From: Telmatobacter sp. DSM 110680
GTDB taxonomy: Bacteria; Acidobacteriota; Terriglobia; Terriglobales; Acidobacteriaceae
Assembly: GCF_039994875.1 (NCBI RefSeq)
Contig: NZ_CP121196.1
Coordinates: 5,270,001 to 5,334,000, forward strand
DNA: 64,000 bases
Direction of reading: 5' to 3'
Below are positions 8,690 through 17,485 of this stretch, piece after piece. Every line of letters starts with the position of its first letter. The stretch's first letter is position 1. A program made the translations under genes and the position numbers. The notes beneath the pieces are model-generated. The model did not search any database. It saw only the letters and a list, made by a program, of their open reading frames with translations, and was not told the DNA's origin.

Positions 8690-10216
8690 CTAGCGATTAG
8701 ACAGAGGACTAACATTCCCAAGCGACCAACGGAACTGCGGCCGCAATATCGTGCGCAGCTCAGAACTTACACATGCAGCACATCCTGCTGAGACGCACCA
8801 AGCCAAGGCGATGATCGCCAAAGACACAAGGCGGGAATCCGGGATGGGAACGAGCCAGCGCCAAAGGGTTAATCCGACGCCCGCACTCACGAGCGGCAAT
8901 GCGATATCTCTGGATAGCCACCTCTGAAAGTGGCCTGGCAGAAAGCGACGATGCGCTATAAGCGTATAGGGCAAAACCACGCTGTAGTTCATAATCACCC
9001 ACGCAATTCCCGCTCCCACGATCCCATATCGCTCGATGAGAACAATCAACAATGGGATGACAATCACAATCGAGCAGATTCCAAGTTGCAGGTTCAAGCG
9101 AACATTTCCATATGCTAGAGGAAGGTAAGATGGAACAACCATGATGACCTGCATCAACTGCCCGATGACCAGGAGAGATGCAGTCAATCCTGCGCGTTGC
9201 GCCGTAATGGCCGAGCCAGTCCAATCGCGAATGAACTGCGGCGCGTATACCGCCAGGGTCAGACCTCCAGAAACCGCCAGGACTATGACCAATTGGCAAG
9301 CGCGGTGATAAACCCGTTGGAAGTTATCTTGATCGCCGGTTTCTGCCAACCCCGCCAAGCGCGGAAAGATAGCGACAGCAATGGCTGCGGTCAGCATGCT
9401 GGGAGCAGCGCCCAAGGCTCCCGCGATGCTGTAGTAGCCAAGAATGTCGAGCGTGAGCAACTTGCTGACGGCAGCTTTATCCGCCTGGGTGAGGAGCGTT
9501 AAAAGAACTGCGGAGCCAGCCATACCGATCGCGTACCGCCATGTCCGTCGAAGCATAGCCCAATCGAAATGGCTTCCGGTCGTGCCGCTGACGCGCATAA
9601 CAACTCGCCAAAGAACCCAGCGAATAAGAGCGCAGCACAGAATATTGGAAATCAGTTGCCACGTGGAAAAGGCGATGATTGTGGGTGCGCAAAGCCAGAG
9701 GACGAGTATCGATCCAAATCCTCGTGACGCCCCCCAAACGATTAACAAGCCGCTTGACAAAACCTGACGCTGCAATCCGATTAAGCCGCCGGTGTAGAGG
9801 CCAGCGGGCAACTGAAACGCGATGGCCACACCCATAAGCTGAATTGCCCGCGTTACCTCTGAAATCGGCAGGGTCTTGGAATGAAGCCAATGTTGCGCAA
9901 TCAACGGGCCGGAAAACCACATGATCACCGCTACCGCTCCCGAGATGCACAAATAGAGCACCTCGTAAGTCCGCAGCATGGTTCCCATTTCCGCAGCAGT
10001 TTCTTTACGAACGGAAAGTCGTGCCATTTCCCGGCTGAGAGTGGCCGTGAATCCCATGTCCGCGAAGGCGAGGACCGCCACCAATGTCGCGTAGAATCCC
10101 ACCAGCCCATAGGCTTCAATGCCCAGGAACCGCAGATAGATCGGTATAAAGAGATAAGCCGAGGCAGCACTCCAGCCACGGGCTATCGCATTGGCGACGA
10201 TATTGCGTCGTATCAT
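8690..10216 (-). CDS. wzx: Wzx-type oligosaccharide flippase
   Basis: 508 residues, strongly hydrophobic over its full length, with about 12-14 predicted membrane helices. The N-terminus (NIVANAIARGWSAASAYLFIPIYLRFLG) matches the opening of the MATE/MVF-superfamily polysaccharide transporters, including the IYLRFLGIEAYG turn. It should move the undecaprenyl-linked repeat unit across the cytoplasmic membrane for polymerisation. With the Wzy-like, Wzz-like and Wza-like genes of the same operon it makes a complete Wzx/Wzy pathway. The symbol is a functional label, since Wzx proteins are too divergent for orthology by eye. Confidence 0.88.
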   Translation of the reverse strand: MIRRNIVANAIARGWSAASAYLFIPIYLRFLGIEAYGLVGFYATLVAVLAFADMGFTATLSREMARLSVRKETAAEMGTMLRTYEVLYLCISGAVAVIMWFSGPLIAQHWLHSKTLPISEVTRAIQLMGVAIAFQLPAGLYTGGLIGLQRQVLSSGLLIVWGASRGFGSILVLWLCAPTIIAFSTWQLISNILCCALIRWVLWRVVMRVSGTTGSHFDWAMLRRTWRYAIGMAGSAVLLTLLTQADKAAVSKLLTLDILGYYSIAGALGAAPSMLTAAIAVAIFPRLAGLAETGDQDNFQRVYHRACQLVIVLAVSGGLTLAVYAPQFIRDWTGSAITAQRAGLTASLLVIGQLMQVIMVVPSYLPLAYGNVRLNLQLGICSIVIVIPLLIVLIERYGIVGAGIAWVIMNYSVVLPYTLIAHRRFLPGHFQRWLSRDIALPLVSAGVGLTLWRWLVPIPDSRLVSLAIIALAWCVSAGCAACVSSELRTILRPQFRWSLGNVSPLSNR

Positions 10217-10264
10217 CTAGCGGACTCAGGTGAGGGGAGTTGATTGTTTACGGTTGTGAATTGG

Positions 10265-11413
10265 CTACACAAGCTGGGATTGAGCCGCCTCGAGCCGTGC
10301 ATTCGTCGAGTCTCCGCCGAAGAACGATCGTATGGAGGTGATCACGTAGTCCTGCATTTCCCGTGTGAGTTCCGGATAGATCGGAAGAGCCAATACCTCT
10401 GAGCTCGCACGATCGGCTTGCGGCCACTCGGTGGAGCAAGGGACGACGGGCTGGAAGCACTCCTGCCGGGACATTGGCAGCGGATAATAGATCTCTGTTC
10501 CAATGCCAAGTGCTCGAAGATGAGCGACCAGTTCATCGCGCTTCGACACGCGCACAACGTACTGGTTGTAGATCGTATAGCAGGTGGGATCAACAAAGGG
10601 GGTTTCGAGAGGAAGACCGGCCAATTGCTCATCGTAATAGCGCGCATGGCAACGTCTAGCTTCCGACCATTGGTTGAGATGAGGAAGCTTCACGAGAAGA
10701 ATTGCGGCCTGGATCGGATCCAGGCGAAAGTTTCCCCCAACAAATTTATGGTAGTACTTCGGTTTTGATCCGTGGCTTCGCATGAGCGCCATGCGCTCGG
10801 CCAATGCTGGGTCATTCGTGACAATCATTCCAGCATCGCCAGCGGCGCCGAGATTCTTGCTGGGGAAAAAGCTGAAGCAACCGACGGTGCCAATGCTACC
10901 GGCCTTTCGGCCCTTGTACGTCGCCGTAATGGACTGCGCTGCATCCTCGATCACAAACAAGCCATGCCGGTTTGCGATTTCCATAATCGGATCCATGTCG
11001 CACATCTGACCATACAGGTGCACAGGAATGATGGCTCGAGTTCGCTCGGTAATCGCTGATTCAATAAGCTGGGGATCGATGTTGTAGGTTTGTGGATCGA
11101 TATCCACGAACACAGGCTTCGCACCGAGGCGAGAGATGCAGCCTGCAGTGGCAAAAAATGTGAAGGGTGTGGTAATGACTTCGTCACCGGACCCGATGCC
11201 TATCGCCATCAAACTGCACAGCAATGCATCTGTGCCACTGGAAACACCAACACTGAACTTGCAGTCACTAATCGCAGCGATCTCCTTCTCAAGATCGGCA
11301 ACCTTCGGGCCGCCGATACAGATTTGCGACTCAAGAACCTCAGTGACAGCAGAGAGAATTTCATTACGGAGCGTGCCGAATTGTCCTTTAAGATCGAGCA
11401 ATGGAACTTTCAT
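10265..11413 (-). CDS. DegT/DnrJ/EryC1/StrS aminotransferase (WbpE-like)
   Basis: 382 residues. Motifs: SSGTDALLCSLMA (58-70), GDEVITTPFTFFATAG, VIEDAAQSITATYKGRKAGSIG and SFFPSKNLGAAGDAGM with the PLP lysine at K186. SFFPSKNLG is the form found in WbpE/WlbC/QdtB-type enzymes, which aminate 3-keto sugars. The start overlaps the stop of the WbpB/WbpD-like fusion by four bases (ATGA). This arrangement matches the known WbpB-WbpE-WbpD route, where the dehydrogenase makes UDP-3-keto-GlcNAcA, this enzyme adds the 3-amino group, and the acetyltransferase caps it. WbpB and WbpE are known to act as a coupled pair, and here they are translationally coupled. Confidence 0.9.
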   Translation of the reverse strand: MKVPLLDLKGQFGTLRNEILSAVTEVLESQICIGGPKVADLEKEIAAISDCKFSVGVSSGTDALLCSLMAIGIGSGDEVITTPFTFFATAGCISRLGAKPVFVDIDPQTYNIDPQLIESAITERTRAIIPVHLYGQMCDMDPIMEIANRHGLFVIEDAAQSITATYKGRKAGSIGTVGCFSFFPSKNLGAAGDAGMIVTNDPALAERMALMRSHGSKPKYYHKFVGGNFRLDPIQAAILLVKLPHLNQWSEARRCHARYYDEQLAGLPLETPFVDPTCYTIYNQYVVRVSKRDELVAHLRALGIGTEIYYPLPMSRQECFQPVVPCSTEWPQADRASSEVLALPIYPELTREMQDYVITSIRSFFGGDSTNARLEAAQSQLV

Positions 11414-13083
11414 AAGACGCTTTCCTGAACAGCTATTTTGGATTTGAATTCATCGTATGTGAGGGTTCCGGTCCGAAGGCCCTCAGGCAACGGAGAGTTC
11501 TCGTCGAGATCGAGGCAGCGCATGATCCCCGGAGCGACCTCCTTGTAACGCAATCCGCTCTCTGGGCAAAGCATGATGCCCTTCGAGTCAGGGTGGGCGA
11601 GGCGATGGCCATGGCGGCTCATCCAACCAATCTGCCGGGCTGGATTGCCAACCATTAGAGCGTAGTCGGGTACGGATCTTGCCACCACTGCGCCTGCGCC
11701 GATGAAGCTGTACCGACCCAGTTCGATTCCGCAAACGATGGTTGCATTTGCGCCGACAGTAGAGCCGCGGCGGATTATCGTTTGCTCATACAGAGCGTGA
11801 CGATTAACCTGCGAACGAGGATTAGTAACGTTGGTGAGCACGCAGGAAGGTCCGAGGAAGACATCATCTTCAATGGTTGTTCCCGCATAGATAGAAACAT
11901 TGTTCTGCACTTTTACGTTGTCGCCGACCAAGACGTTCTCGGCGATCTGGCAATTCTGACCGAAGATGCAGCCGGCACCAATTTTGGCCCCCTTGAGAAC
12001 GTGAGAATAATGCCAGATTTTGGTTCCATGTCCGATCTCGCATGGCTCGTCGATGACTGCGGTCGGGTGCACAAAGTATTTCTTCTTTTGTGGCTCGGCC
12101 GACGTTCGCAGGACAATAGATTTATGTCCATCCAGGGATTGCTGGCATGCGTTCAGTACGCGCAGGACGCGCAAGCCTTCCATGCCGTCAGTCAGCGCAT
12201 CGCGGCGGGAGGAAATGCAATCGAGAAACTCCTTGCACTCGAGCTTCAACGGCTCGGCTGAATCTATGGCGACCGATTCACCTTCCGCCTTGACAGCCGT
12301 CGGCACCCGTTCTTTCCACTCGACTCGGTGCGAGTAGAGCACGAGCTTTTCTGAAGCGGTATCATCGAATACCGCCATCTTTTCAGATCCGACGACTACG
12401 AGTCGCTGCTCTTTAAACGGATGCAGCCAACTGACAAAGATGTGCGCGCGTACGCCATTGGCAAACGTGAACTGGCTCAGAGTGACGTCAGCGACATCCT
12501 GATTAAGGTAGGAACCGCCCTCGCACGTCACCGATTCCGGCTCCTCTCCGAAGAGACCCAGCATCACGCTTATATCGTGAGGTGCGAAGCTCCACAAGAT
12601 ATTCTCTTCCGAGCGGATCTTACCCATGTTGAGGCGATTTGAGTAAATGTACTCGACGCGGCCAAGCTTCCCACTATCGATGAGTTCTTTCAATTTTCGA
12701 ACGGCGGGATGATATTGAAGGATATGGCCGATCATCAGCTTGCGGCCGTTTTCCCGAGCTAGTTCAAGCAGCTCTTCGCCCTCCGCCACGTTGAGCGCCA
12801 GCGGCTTCTCAACGAAAACATCCTTGCCGGCCAAAAGAGCTTGTTGCGCCATTTTGAAATGGAGTACTGCGGGAGTGGCTAACACCACGCCCTCAATATT
12901 TATGTCGTCGAGAACCTCGGCGTAGTCGCGGCAGAACCTTACATCCGGGTACTTCGCCCTGATGTTTGCCTCAACCACCGGGCTTCCATCGCAGACCGTG
13001 CGTAAGGCCCCGAGTTCGGAAAAATTGCGGACCAGGTTCTTGCCCCAGTATCCGCCCCCCACAACCCCGATATTTGGCGTCAT
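11410..13083 (-). CDS. Fused Gfo/Idh/MocA dehydrogenase and hexapeptide N-acetyltransferase (WbpB-WbpD-like)
   Basis: 557 residues from ATG 13083, which has GGAG six bases upstream; an ATG six bases earlier sits against that site. Residues about 4-325 are an NAD(P)-dependent oxidoreductase: GVVGGGYWGKNL dinucleotide loop, VEKPLAL (catalytic lysine near 93) and GHILQYHPA. Residues about 336-490 are a left-handed beta-helix acyltransferase: HPTAVID, IWHYSHV with the likely catalytic His, and repeated IGxGxxF units ending GNPARQIGWMSRHG. The last 60 residues carry CPESGLRY...RCLD, a small Cys-containing tail. Domain order matches WbpB then WbpD of UDP-ManNAc(3NAc)A synthesis. Fusion would join steps 2 and 4 of that route, with the aminotransferase (step 3) overlapping downstream. 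Confidence 0.9.
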   Translation of the reverse strand: MTPNIGVVGGGYWGKNLVRNFSELGALRTVCDGSPVVEANIRAKYPDVRFCRDYAEVLDDINIEGVVLATPAVLHFKMAQQALLAGKDVFVEKPLALNVAEGEELLELARENGRKLMIGHILQYHPAVRKLKELIDSGKLGRVEYIYSNRLNMGKIRSEENILWSFAPHDISVMLGLFGEEPESVTCEGGSYLNQDVADVTLSQFTFANGVRAHIFVSWLHPFKEQRLVVVGSEKMAVFDDTASEKLVLYSHRVEWKERVPTAVKAEGESVAIDSAEPLKLECKEFLDCISSRRDALTDGMEGLRVLRVLNACQQSLDGHKSIVLRTSAEPQKKKYFVHPTAVIDEPCEIGHGTKIWHYSHVLKGAKIGAGCIFGQNCQIAENVLVGDNVKVQNNVSIYAGTTIEDDVFLGPSCVLTNVTNPRSQVNRHALYEQTIIRRGSTVGANATIVCGIELGRYSFIGAGAVVARSVPDYALMVGNPARQIGWMSRHGHRLAHPDSKGIMLCPESGLRYKEVAPGIMRCLDLDENSPLPEGLRTGTLTYDEFKSKIAVQESVL

Positions 13084-13099
13084 TCCCATCTCCAGACAG

Positions 13100-14443
13100 T
13101 TATGCGAAAAGAATCTTTTCCCGATTCGCTACCACGTTTCTCGTAGCATTTCGGGTATCGATCACAACGTTTGAAAGCCGTACGATGCGCTCATAATCGA
13201 ATGCATCGTGATCAGTAAGGATTAATGTGGCGGTGGACCCAAGAAGGGCGGAGTCTGAGAGGTGCTTCAACTCCTTACCTGGCAGGTGTCCGTATCGATG
13301 AGACACATAACCACTCACATGAGGATCGAAATACTCAATCTGAATGCCACGGTCGTCGAGCAGCCGTAAAATTTTGATGGCGGGAGACTCGCGACAGTCA
13401 TCCACATTTTTCTTGTATGCCAAGCCCAACACCAGCAATCGTGCCGAAGAAGTTGATGTCTTTCTGTCGTTCAGATGTTTGGCGACCGTCGAGACGACTT
13501 CGTACGGCATGTTGGTGTTGATCTCACCAGCCAGTTCAATGAACCGCGTTGTAAAGTCATACTCGCGAGCTTTCCAGGAAAGATAGAAAGGGTCGATAGG
13601 AATACAGTGCCCACCGAGGCCCGGCCCCGGGTAGAACGCCTGGAAACCAAACGGCTTGGTCTTCGCGGCATCAACGATTTCCCAGATATTCAGTCCCATC
13701 CGCTGACAAAGGAGTTTGAGTTCGTTCATCAGCGCAATGTTGACGCAGCGGTAGATGTTCTCGAGGATCTTCGACATTTCAGCCGCTTCACACGACGACA
13801 CTGGAACAATCTGGTCGAATGTAGCGCCATAAAAAGCTTCCAGAGCCAAGCGAGACGCGGCATCGTTTGCTCCCACAACTTTAGGAATTGTTTTGGCGGT
13901 GAAGTGCGGATTGGCTGGGTCTTCACGCTCCGGCGAGTACCCAACAAATAGTTCCTCGCCAATTTTCAGTCCAGACTTCTGAAGAATAGGCAGCACGACT
14001 TCGGTGGTGGTTCCCGGGTAGGTCGTACTTTCGAGGATCACGAGCTGACCAGGGCGAAGATGGGGAGTCAATGATTCCGCTGTCTGCCGCACTGCGGTCA
14101 GATCAGGCTGCCGGTATTTGTCAAGCGGAGTCGGGACGCAAATGCTGAGTGTATCGACGCTCTGGACGCTGGTGAAATCAGAGGTGGCAATGAACCCGTC
14201 ATCGGCACGCATGTCCCGGATCGCAGAGTCTGGAATATGGCCGATATAGCTCTCGCCCTTCATGAGCTTGCTGGTTTTGTTCTGGTCAATGTCCAGCCCG
14301 ACGACTCTGAATCCCTGAGAAGTGAACAGGCGGGCCAACGGAAGACCGACGTAACCAAGTCCGACAATGCCGGTCGTGAGACTGCGTGACTCGACTTTGT
14401 GAAGAAAGGACTCCAAATACAAGCTTGAAACAGTGGTTGTCAT
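13100..14443 (-). CDS. wbpA: UDP-N-acetylglucosamine 6-dehydrogenase (WbpA-like)
   Basis: 447 residues from ATG 14443, chosen because AAAGGAAA lies just upstream; the frame stays open 18 residues further. The UDP-glucose/GDP-mannose dehydrogenase family is clear: GIVGLGYVGLPLA Rossmann loop (25-37), VPTPLD (103-108), ILESTTYPGTT (136-145), YSPERE (169-174), and the catalytic cysteine in GPGLGGHCIPIDP (C280). The YSPEREDPAN form and the GGHCIP context are typical of enzymes that oxidise C6 of UDP-GlcNAc. Product would be UDP-GlcNAcA, the entry substrate for the fused gene immediately downstream (about 16 bases). It is the first step of the uronic-acid branch. Confidence 0.9.
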   Translation of the reverse strand: MTTTVSSLYLESFLHKVESRSLTTGIVGLGYVGLPLARLFTSQGFRVVGLDIDQNKTSKLMKGESYIGHIPDSAIRDMRADDGFIATSDFTSVQSVDTLSICVPTPLDKYRQPDLTAVRQTAESLTPHLRPGQLVILESTTYPGTTTEVVLPILQKSGLKIGEELFVGYSPEREDPANPHFTAKTIPKVVGANDAASRLALEAFYGATFDQIVPVSSCEAAEMSKILENIYRCVNIALMNELKLLCQRMGLNIWEIVDAAKTKPFGFQAFYPGPGLGGHCIPIDPFYLSWKAREYDFTTRFIELAGEINTNMPYEVVSTVAKHLNDRKTSTSSARLLVLGLAYKKNVDDCRESPAIKILRLLDDRGIQIEYFDPHVSGYVSHRYGHLPGKELKHLSDSALLGSTATLILTDHDAFDYERIVRLSNVVIDTRNATRNVVANREKILFA

Positions 14444-14649
14444 GGCGGTGTTTCCTTTAGGTTGCAGTGACAGAGCGGGACAGGGGTCGGCGGCCAATGG
14501 AATTCCAAATCCATGGATCCGCGCGTCTCCCGCTCGTCACCTTGGATTGAACTTTGAAGTCTCGTGATCGGTCGCTGAACCGAGCCCACACCGGCAGGTA
14601 TGCGTTGGTCCTAGAGGCAGATCTGTTGTGGGCTTATGGAGCGATTGGT

Positions 14650-16005
14650 TTAATCAAGTGCCGGAACCAAACTAGCTTTGCTCGTGATTTCAGGTGATCG
14701 GTATATCGTAGGCACAAAGGAATGCGAACTTCCAATCTCAATGCTGATGAACATCCCTTGAACTGCCCACCACCAATCGCCAATCCGAGGAAGAAACATT
14801 GCTTCGCTTGCGATGCCGGTGGAAAGCATCGCCAACGCCCACAGAGTCACGAAGTCGCCTTCCCCGTTGAATCGCCAGGCCTTCCAGGCGATGCCGATGA
14901 CAGGTATGAAAAACAACAAGCTGCCGAAAAAACCACTTTCATCGACCACGTCAACATATAGCGAGTCTTTGACTGAATAGTCTGCTTTTTTGACAGCACC
15001 TACACCCGCAATCGGATGCGCCGAGATATCTTTCCAAGCCGCCACCGCGATGCTCTGATCCGATGCATAGCGGTTGTCTAATCGAGTGCCATTGAGAAAA
15101 CCCTCGACCTGATAAGTTAGATTGCCAGCCAGCAACTCGGATCTGTCCAGTACAAAAACAATAGTCATGGTGAACAGGGCGAGAAAACAAAAGACTAAGC
15201 CAACGAGCCGGGGTCGCCGAACCTGCCTCGTAACGAAGACGCATCCGATGAGCATGACGAACGTTCCGGCAAGGAAGGAACCTGACTGCGAAGCTACCCC
15301 GCCCAGCACGCAGAACAACAGAGCAACTAGGATGCCGAGCTTCCTTGCGCTGCCAATCAGACCCCTCTGTGCGAGCAGGTACACACCTATAGTCAAAGCA
15401 AGCGCGAAATAAGTTCCGCATGGAGCAGTATTTCCAAAAGGCCCAATCGCCCTTACGGGAGCTCCCGCGGCTTCGAGGATCAGCTGATCTGAAAAGACCG
15501 TTGATGTCCACGTGGTATATGCAGCCTCAGTAATGGAGCGTACAAAGGAAATTCCCAATACCTGCCCCATCGAAAGCAGGCCGATCGGTATTGCAAGGAG
15601 CAAGAACAACAACTGCGAACGACGGAAATCGTTTTTGAACCAATTGATCTGTGAAAAGAGCCATGCAACGCCAATCGCTCGGAGGCCGCCCCCTAATCCA
15701 AGCCAGTCCGTTTTAGCTTCAGAGAACAAGGCCACAATCCCTGTCCACCCGACCCATCCGATAAACAGAAGAAGCCATCCGGATATGAATCTTTCTTTGC
15801 GCGTCAATCGAAATAAGCCGATCGCCACCATGGGGATGATTAGAAGTTGATCAGCCCGTGGTGTCCACGCGCCCATGTGTCCTTGCGGTGCAACCAAGAC
15901 AACAACAAGGTAAGCAAGCGCTCCCACTCTCGGTCGCCAGACGAACAAAGCACAAACAACTCCGGCTGAGACGATAAGTAATAAATCGCAAATAAGGTTG
16001 ATCAA
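14650..16005 (-). CDS. Wzy-like polysaccharide polymerase / O-antigen-ligase family membrane protein
   Basis: 451 residues, TTG start at 16005 with AAAAGGA eight bases upstream. About 10-12 hydrophobic helices are visible across the length, with a large hydrophilic loop near residues 300-350 (YQVEGFLNGTRLDNRYASDQSIAVAAWKDISAHPIAGVGA). The W..I..HPI.GVG motif is the conserved periplasmic signature of the O-antigen ligase/Wzy superfamily. In this locus, which has a flippase and a chain-length protein, polymerase is the likelier role than ligase. It lies 19 bases downstream of the Wzz-like gene's stop, in the same transcript. Confidence 0.82.
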   Translation of the reverse strand: MINLICDLLLIVSAGVVCALFVWRPRVGALAYLVVVLVAPQGHMGAWTPRADQLLIIPMVAIGLFRLTRKERFISGWLLLFIGWVGWTGIVALFSEAKTDWLGLGGGLRAIGVAWLFSQINWFKNDFRRSQLLFLLLAIPIGLLSMGQVLGISFVRSITEAAYTTWTSTVFSDQLILEAAGAPVRAIGPFGNTAPCGTYFALALTIGVYLLAQRGLIGSARKLGILVALLFCVLGGVASQSGSFLAGTFVMLIGCVFVTRQVRRPRLVGLVFCFLALFTMTIVFVLDRSELLAGNLTYQVEGFLNGTRLDNRYASDQSIAVAAWKDISAHPIAGVGAVKKADYSVKDSLYVDVVDESGFFGSLLFFIPVIGIAWKAWRFNGEGDFVTLWALAMLSTGIASEAMFLPRIGDWWWAVQGMFISIEIGSSHSFVPTIYRSPEITSKASLVPALD

Positions 16006-16023
16006 ACTGAGAGTCCTTTTTGC

Positions 16024-17244
16024 TTAAGCGCTGGTCATCGCAACCCAGAATTCCCGCAGGGCCTGCGAGATGGCCAAATCTTTGCGTACGAGTTCGTCTG
16101 TGAAGATATAGGTGCAAGCTCCCAGAAGCCCGAGCAGTGAAAACGCCACAATGATAGCTAGTCGGTGTGGCGAGGATTTACGTTCAGGCGGAATTGCTGA
16201 TTCCACGACTTGGATAACGGCGCCCTCCTTGGCTTCGTCCAATTGGGCAGCGTCGTATTGTTTAGTGAGGAGATCGAGCAGCGCCTGCCTGTATAGGAAC
16301 TCGCGCTCCGCGCGAAGGTACTCCAGGCCGGCCCCGGCCATTTTTGTAAGGTTGTTGTCGGTAGGCCCCGCTGAATTGCGCTCTTCCAATCGGTTTGCCT
16401 CGCCGCGCAATGATGCAAGCTGATTTTCTAGTAACTGCGCCTCCGGATTGCGCTCAGTCGAGTAGGAGCGCACCGATTGCAGTTCTACTTCTTTGGCTAC
16501 CACCTGGGCACGCAATTCCGTCAGGCTTGCAACCAAGGCACGGGCCTGCACGTCAGGATGGACTAATCCTTTCTTCTGCTGGATCTGTTGGAAGGACAAC
16601 TCGGCAGAATCCAGCTTTTCCTTGGCGTCCTTCAACTGCGCATCGTAGAAGAGGAGCCGCTGCGAGGCTTCGCTTATCGCAATCGACTGCGTGAGGATTC
16701 GAAGTTGCTCAGTGTATGCGTTAGCAATGTCTGCCGCCCGAGTCTTGTCTTTGTCGGTGAAGGATACCGAAATGAGTTGGCTTTTGTCGGAAGTGACACT
16801 GGTATCCTCTTCCAGCTTGGTACGGGCGCCCGTCATGTCCTTAGTGCGAAATGCGGAGACGAGTTTGAAGCGGTTGATAATTCCATCTTCAACAGGCCGC
16901 GAACGTAATAGACCGATATAAATGTCGTTCGGATTTCTCAATCCAAATCCACTGCTGCCCGCAGCGAGCAAGGAACCCGCACCCGAATTGCTGAGCTGAT
17001 TCATCACCATCAGCGCTGTCGATGGGGTCTGGGTAGGCGTCAGCAGTTTCGTTGTTGCCGTGAACTTAACAGGAGCCAAGAAAGCGTATGTGATGCCTAT
17101 TAGAGCGGCAACGCCGGTAGCAATCCCGACCGCGCGTTTGCGCCTTGCCACTCGAGTGAGAATCTCCACCAAGCTTACGAAGAGTGGCCCTTTCTGTTCA
17201 TCCAGCGGCAACTTTTCTTCAAAAATCAGGCTTGAGATTGTCAT
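16024..17244 (-). CDS. Wzz-like chain-length determinant protein, no kinase domain
   Basis: 406 residues. A first membrane helix (about 38-57, AVGIATGVAALIGITYAFLA) is followed by the Wzz strand region (KFTATTKLLTPTQTPS), a long periplasmic alpha-helical stretch with heptad character (about 190-320), and a proline-rich lead-in (PPERKSSPHRL) to the second helix (about 355-380). The cytoplasmic tail is short, about 25 residues, without Walker motifs or a Tyr cluster. It is therefore a Wzz/PCP-1-like protein rather than a Wzc tyrosine autokinase. No separate BY-kinase or phosphatase gene is seen in the locus. It should set polymer length together with the Wzy-like protein next to it. Confidence 0.85.
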   Translation of the reverse strand: MTISSLIFEEKLPLDEQKGPLFVSLVEILTRVARRKRAVGIATGVAALIGITYAFLAPVKFTATTKLLTPTQTPSTALMVMNQLSNSGAGSLLAAGSSGFGLRNPNDIYIGLLRSRPVEDGIINRFKLVSAFRTKDMTGARTKLEEDTSVTSDKSQLISVSFTDKDKTRAADIANAYTEQLRILTQSIAISEASQRLLFYDAQLKDAKEKLDSAELSFQQIQQKKGLVHPDVQARALVASLTELRAQVVAKEVELQSVRSYSTERNPEAQLLENQLASLRGEANRLEERNSAGPTDNNLTKMAGAGLEYLRAEREFLYRQALLDLLTKQYDAAQLDEAKEGAVIQVVESAIPPERKSSPHRLAIIVAFSLLGLLGACTYIFTDELVRKDLAISQALREFWVAMTSA

Positions 17245-17485
17245 TCTCTTTTGTTCCTTGTCTGCATGTTTCGTAATAATTAGTTCTTAGCGTCATTCCG
17301 GCCAGCGCAGTTTGAGATCATCTAAGCCGCAGATCGCAACGCAGCATTACTGTCGGCGGAGTTCGCTTCGTTAGACCGATGATTGCGCCGGCGAGAAGCT
17401 GGTCAGATATTGTTCTTTGCCAAGGCTTGCTAGTTCTCGTTCTAACGACCGATCGTCCTTCGATTCCAGGCAACAGCCGTGAAGG

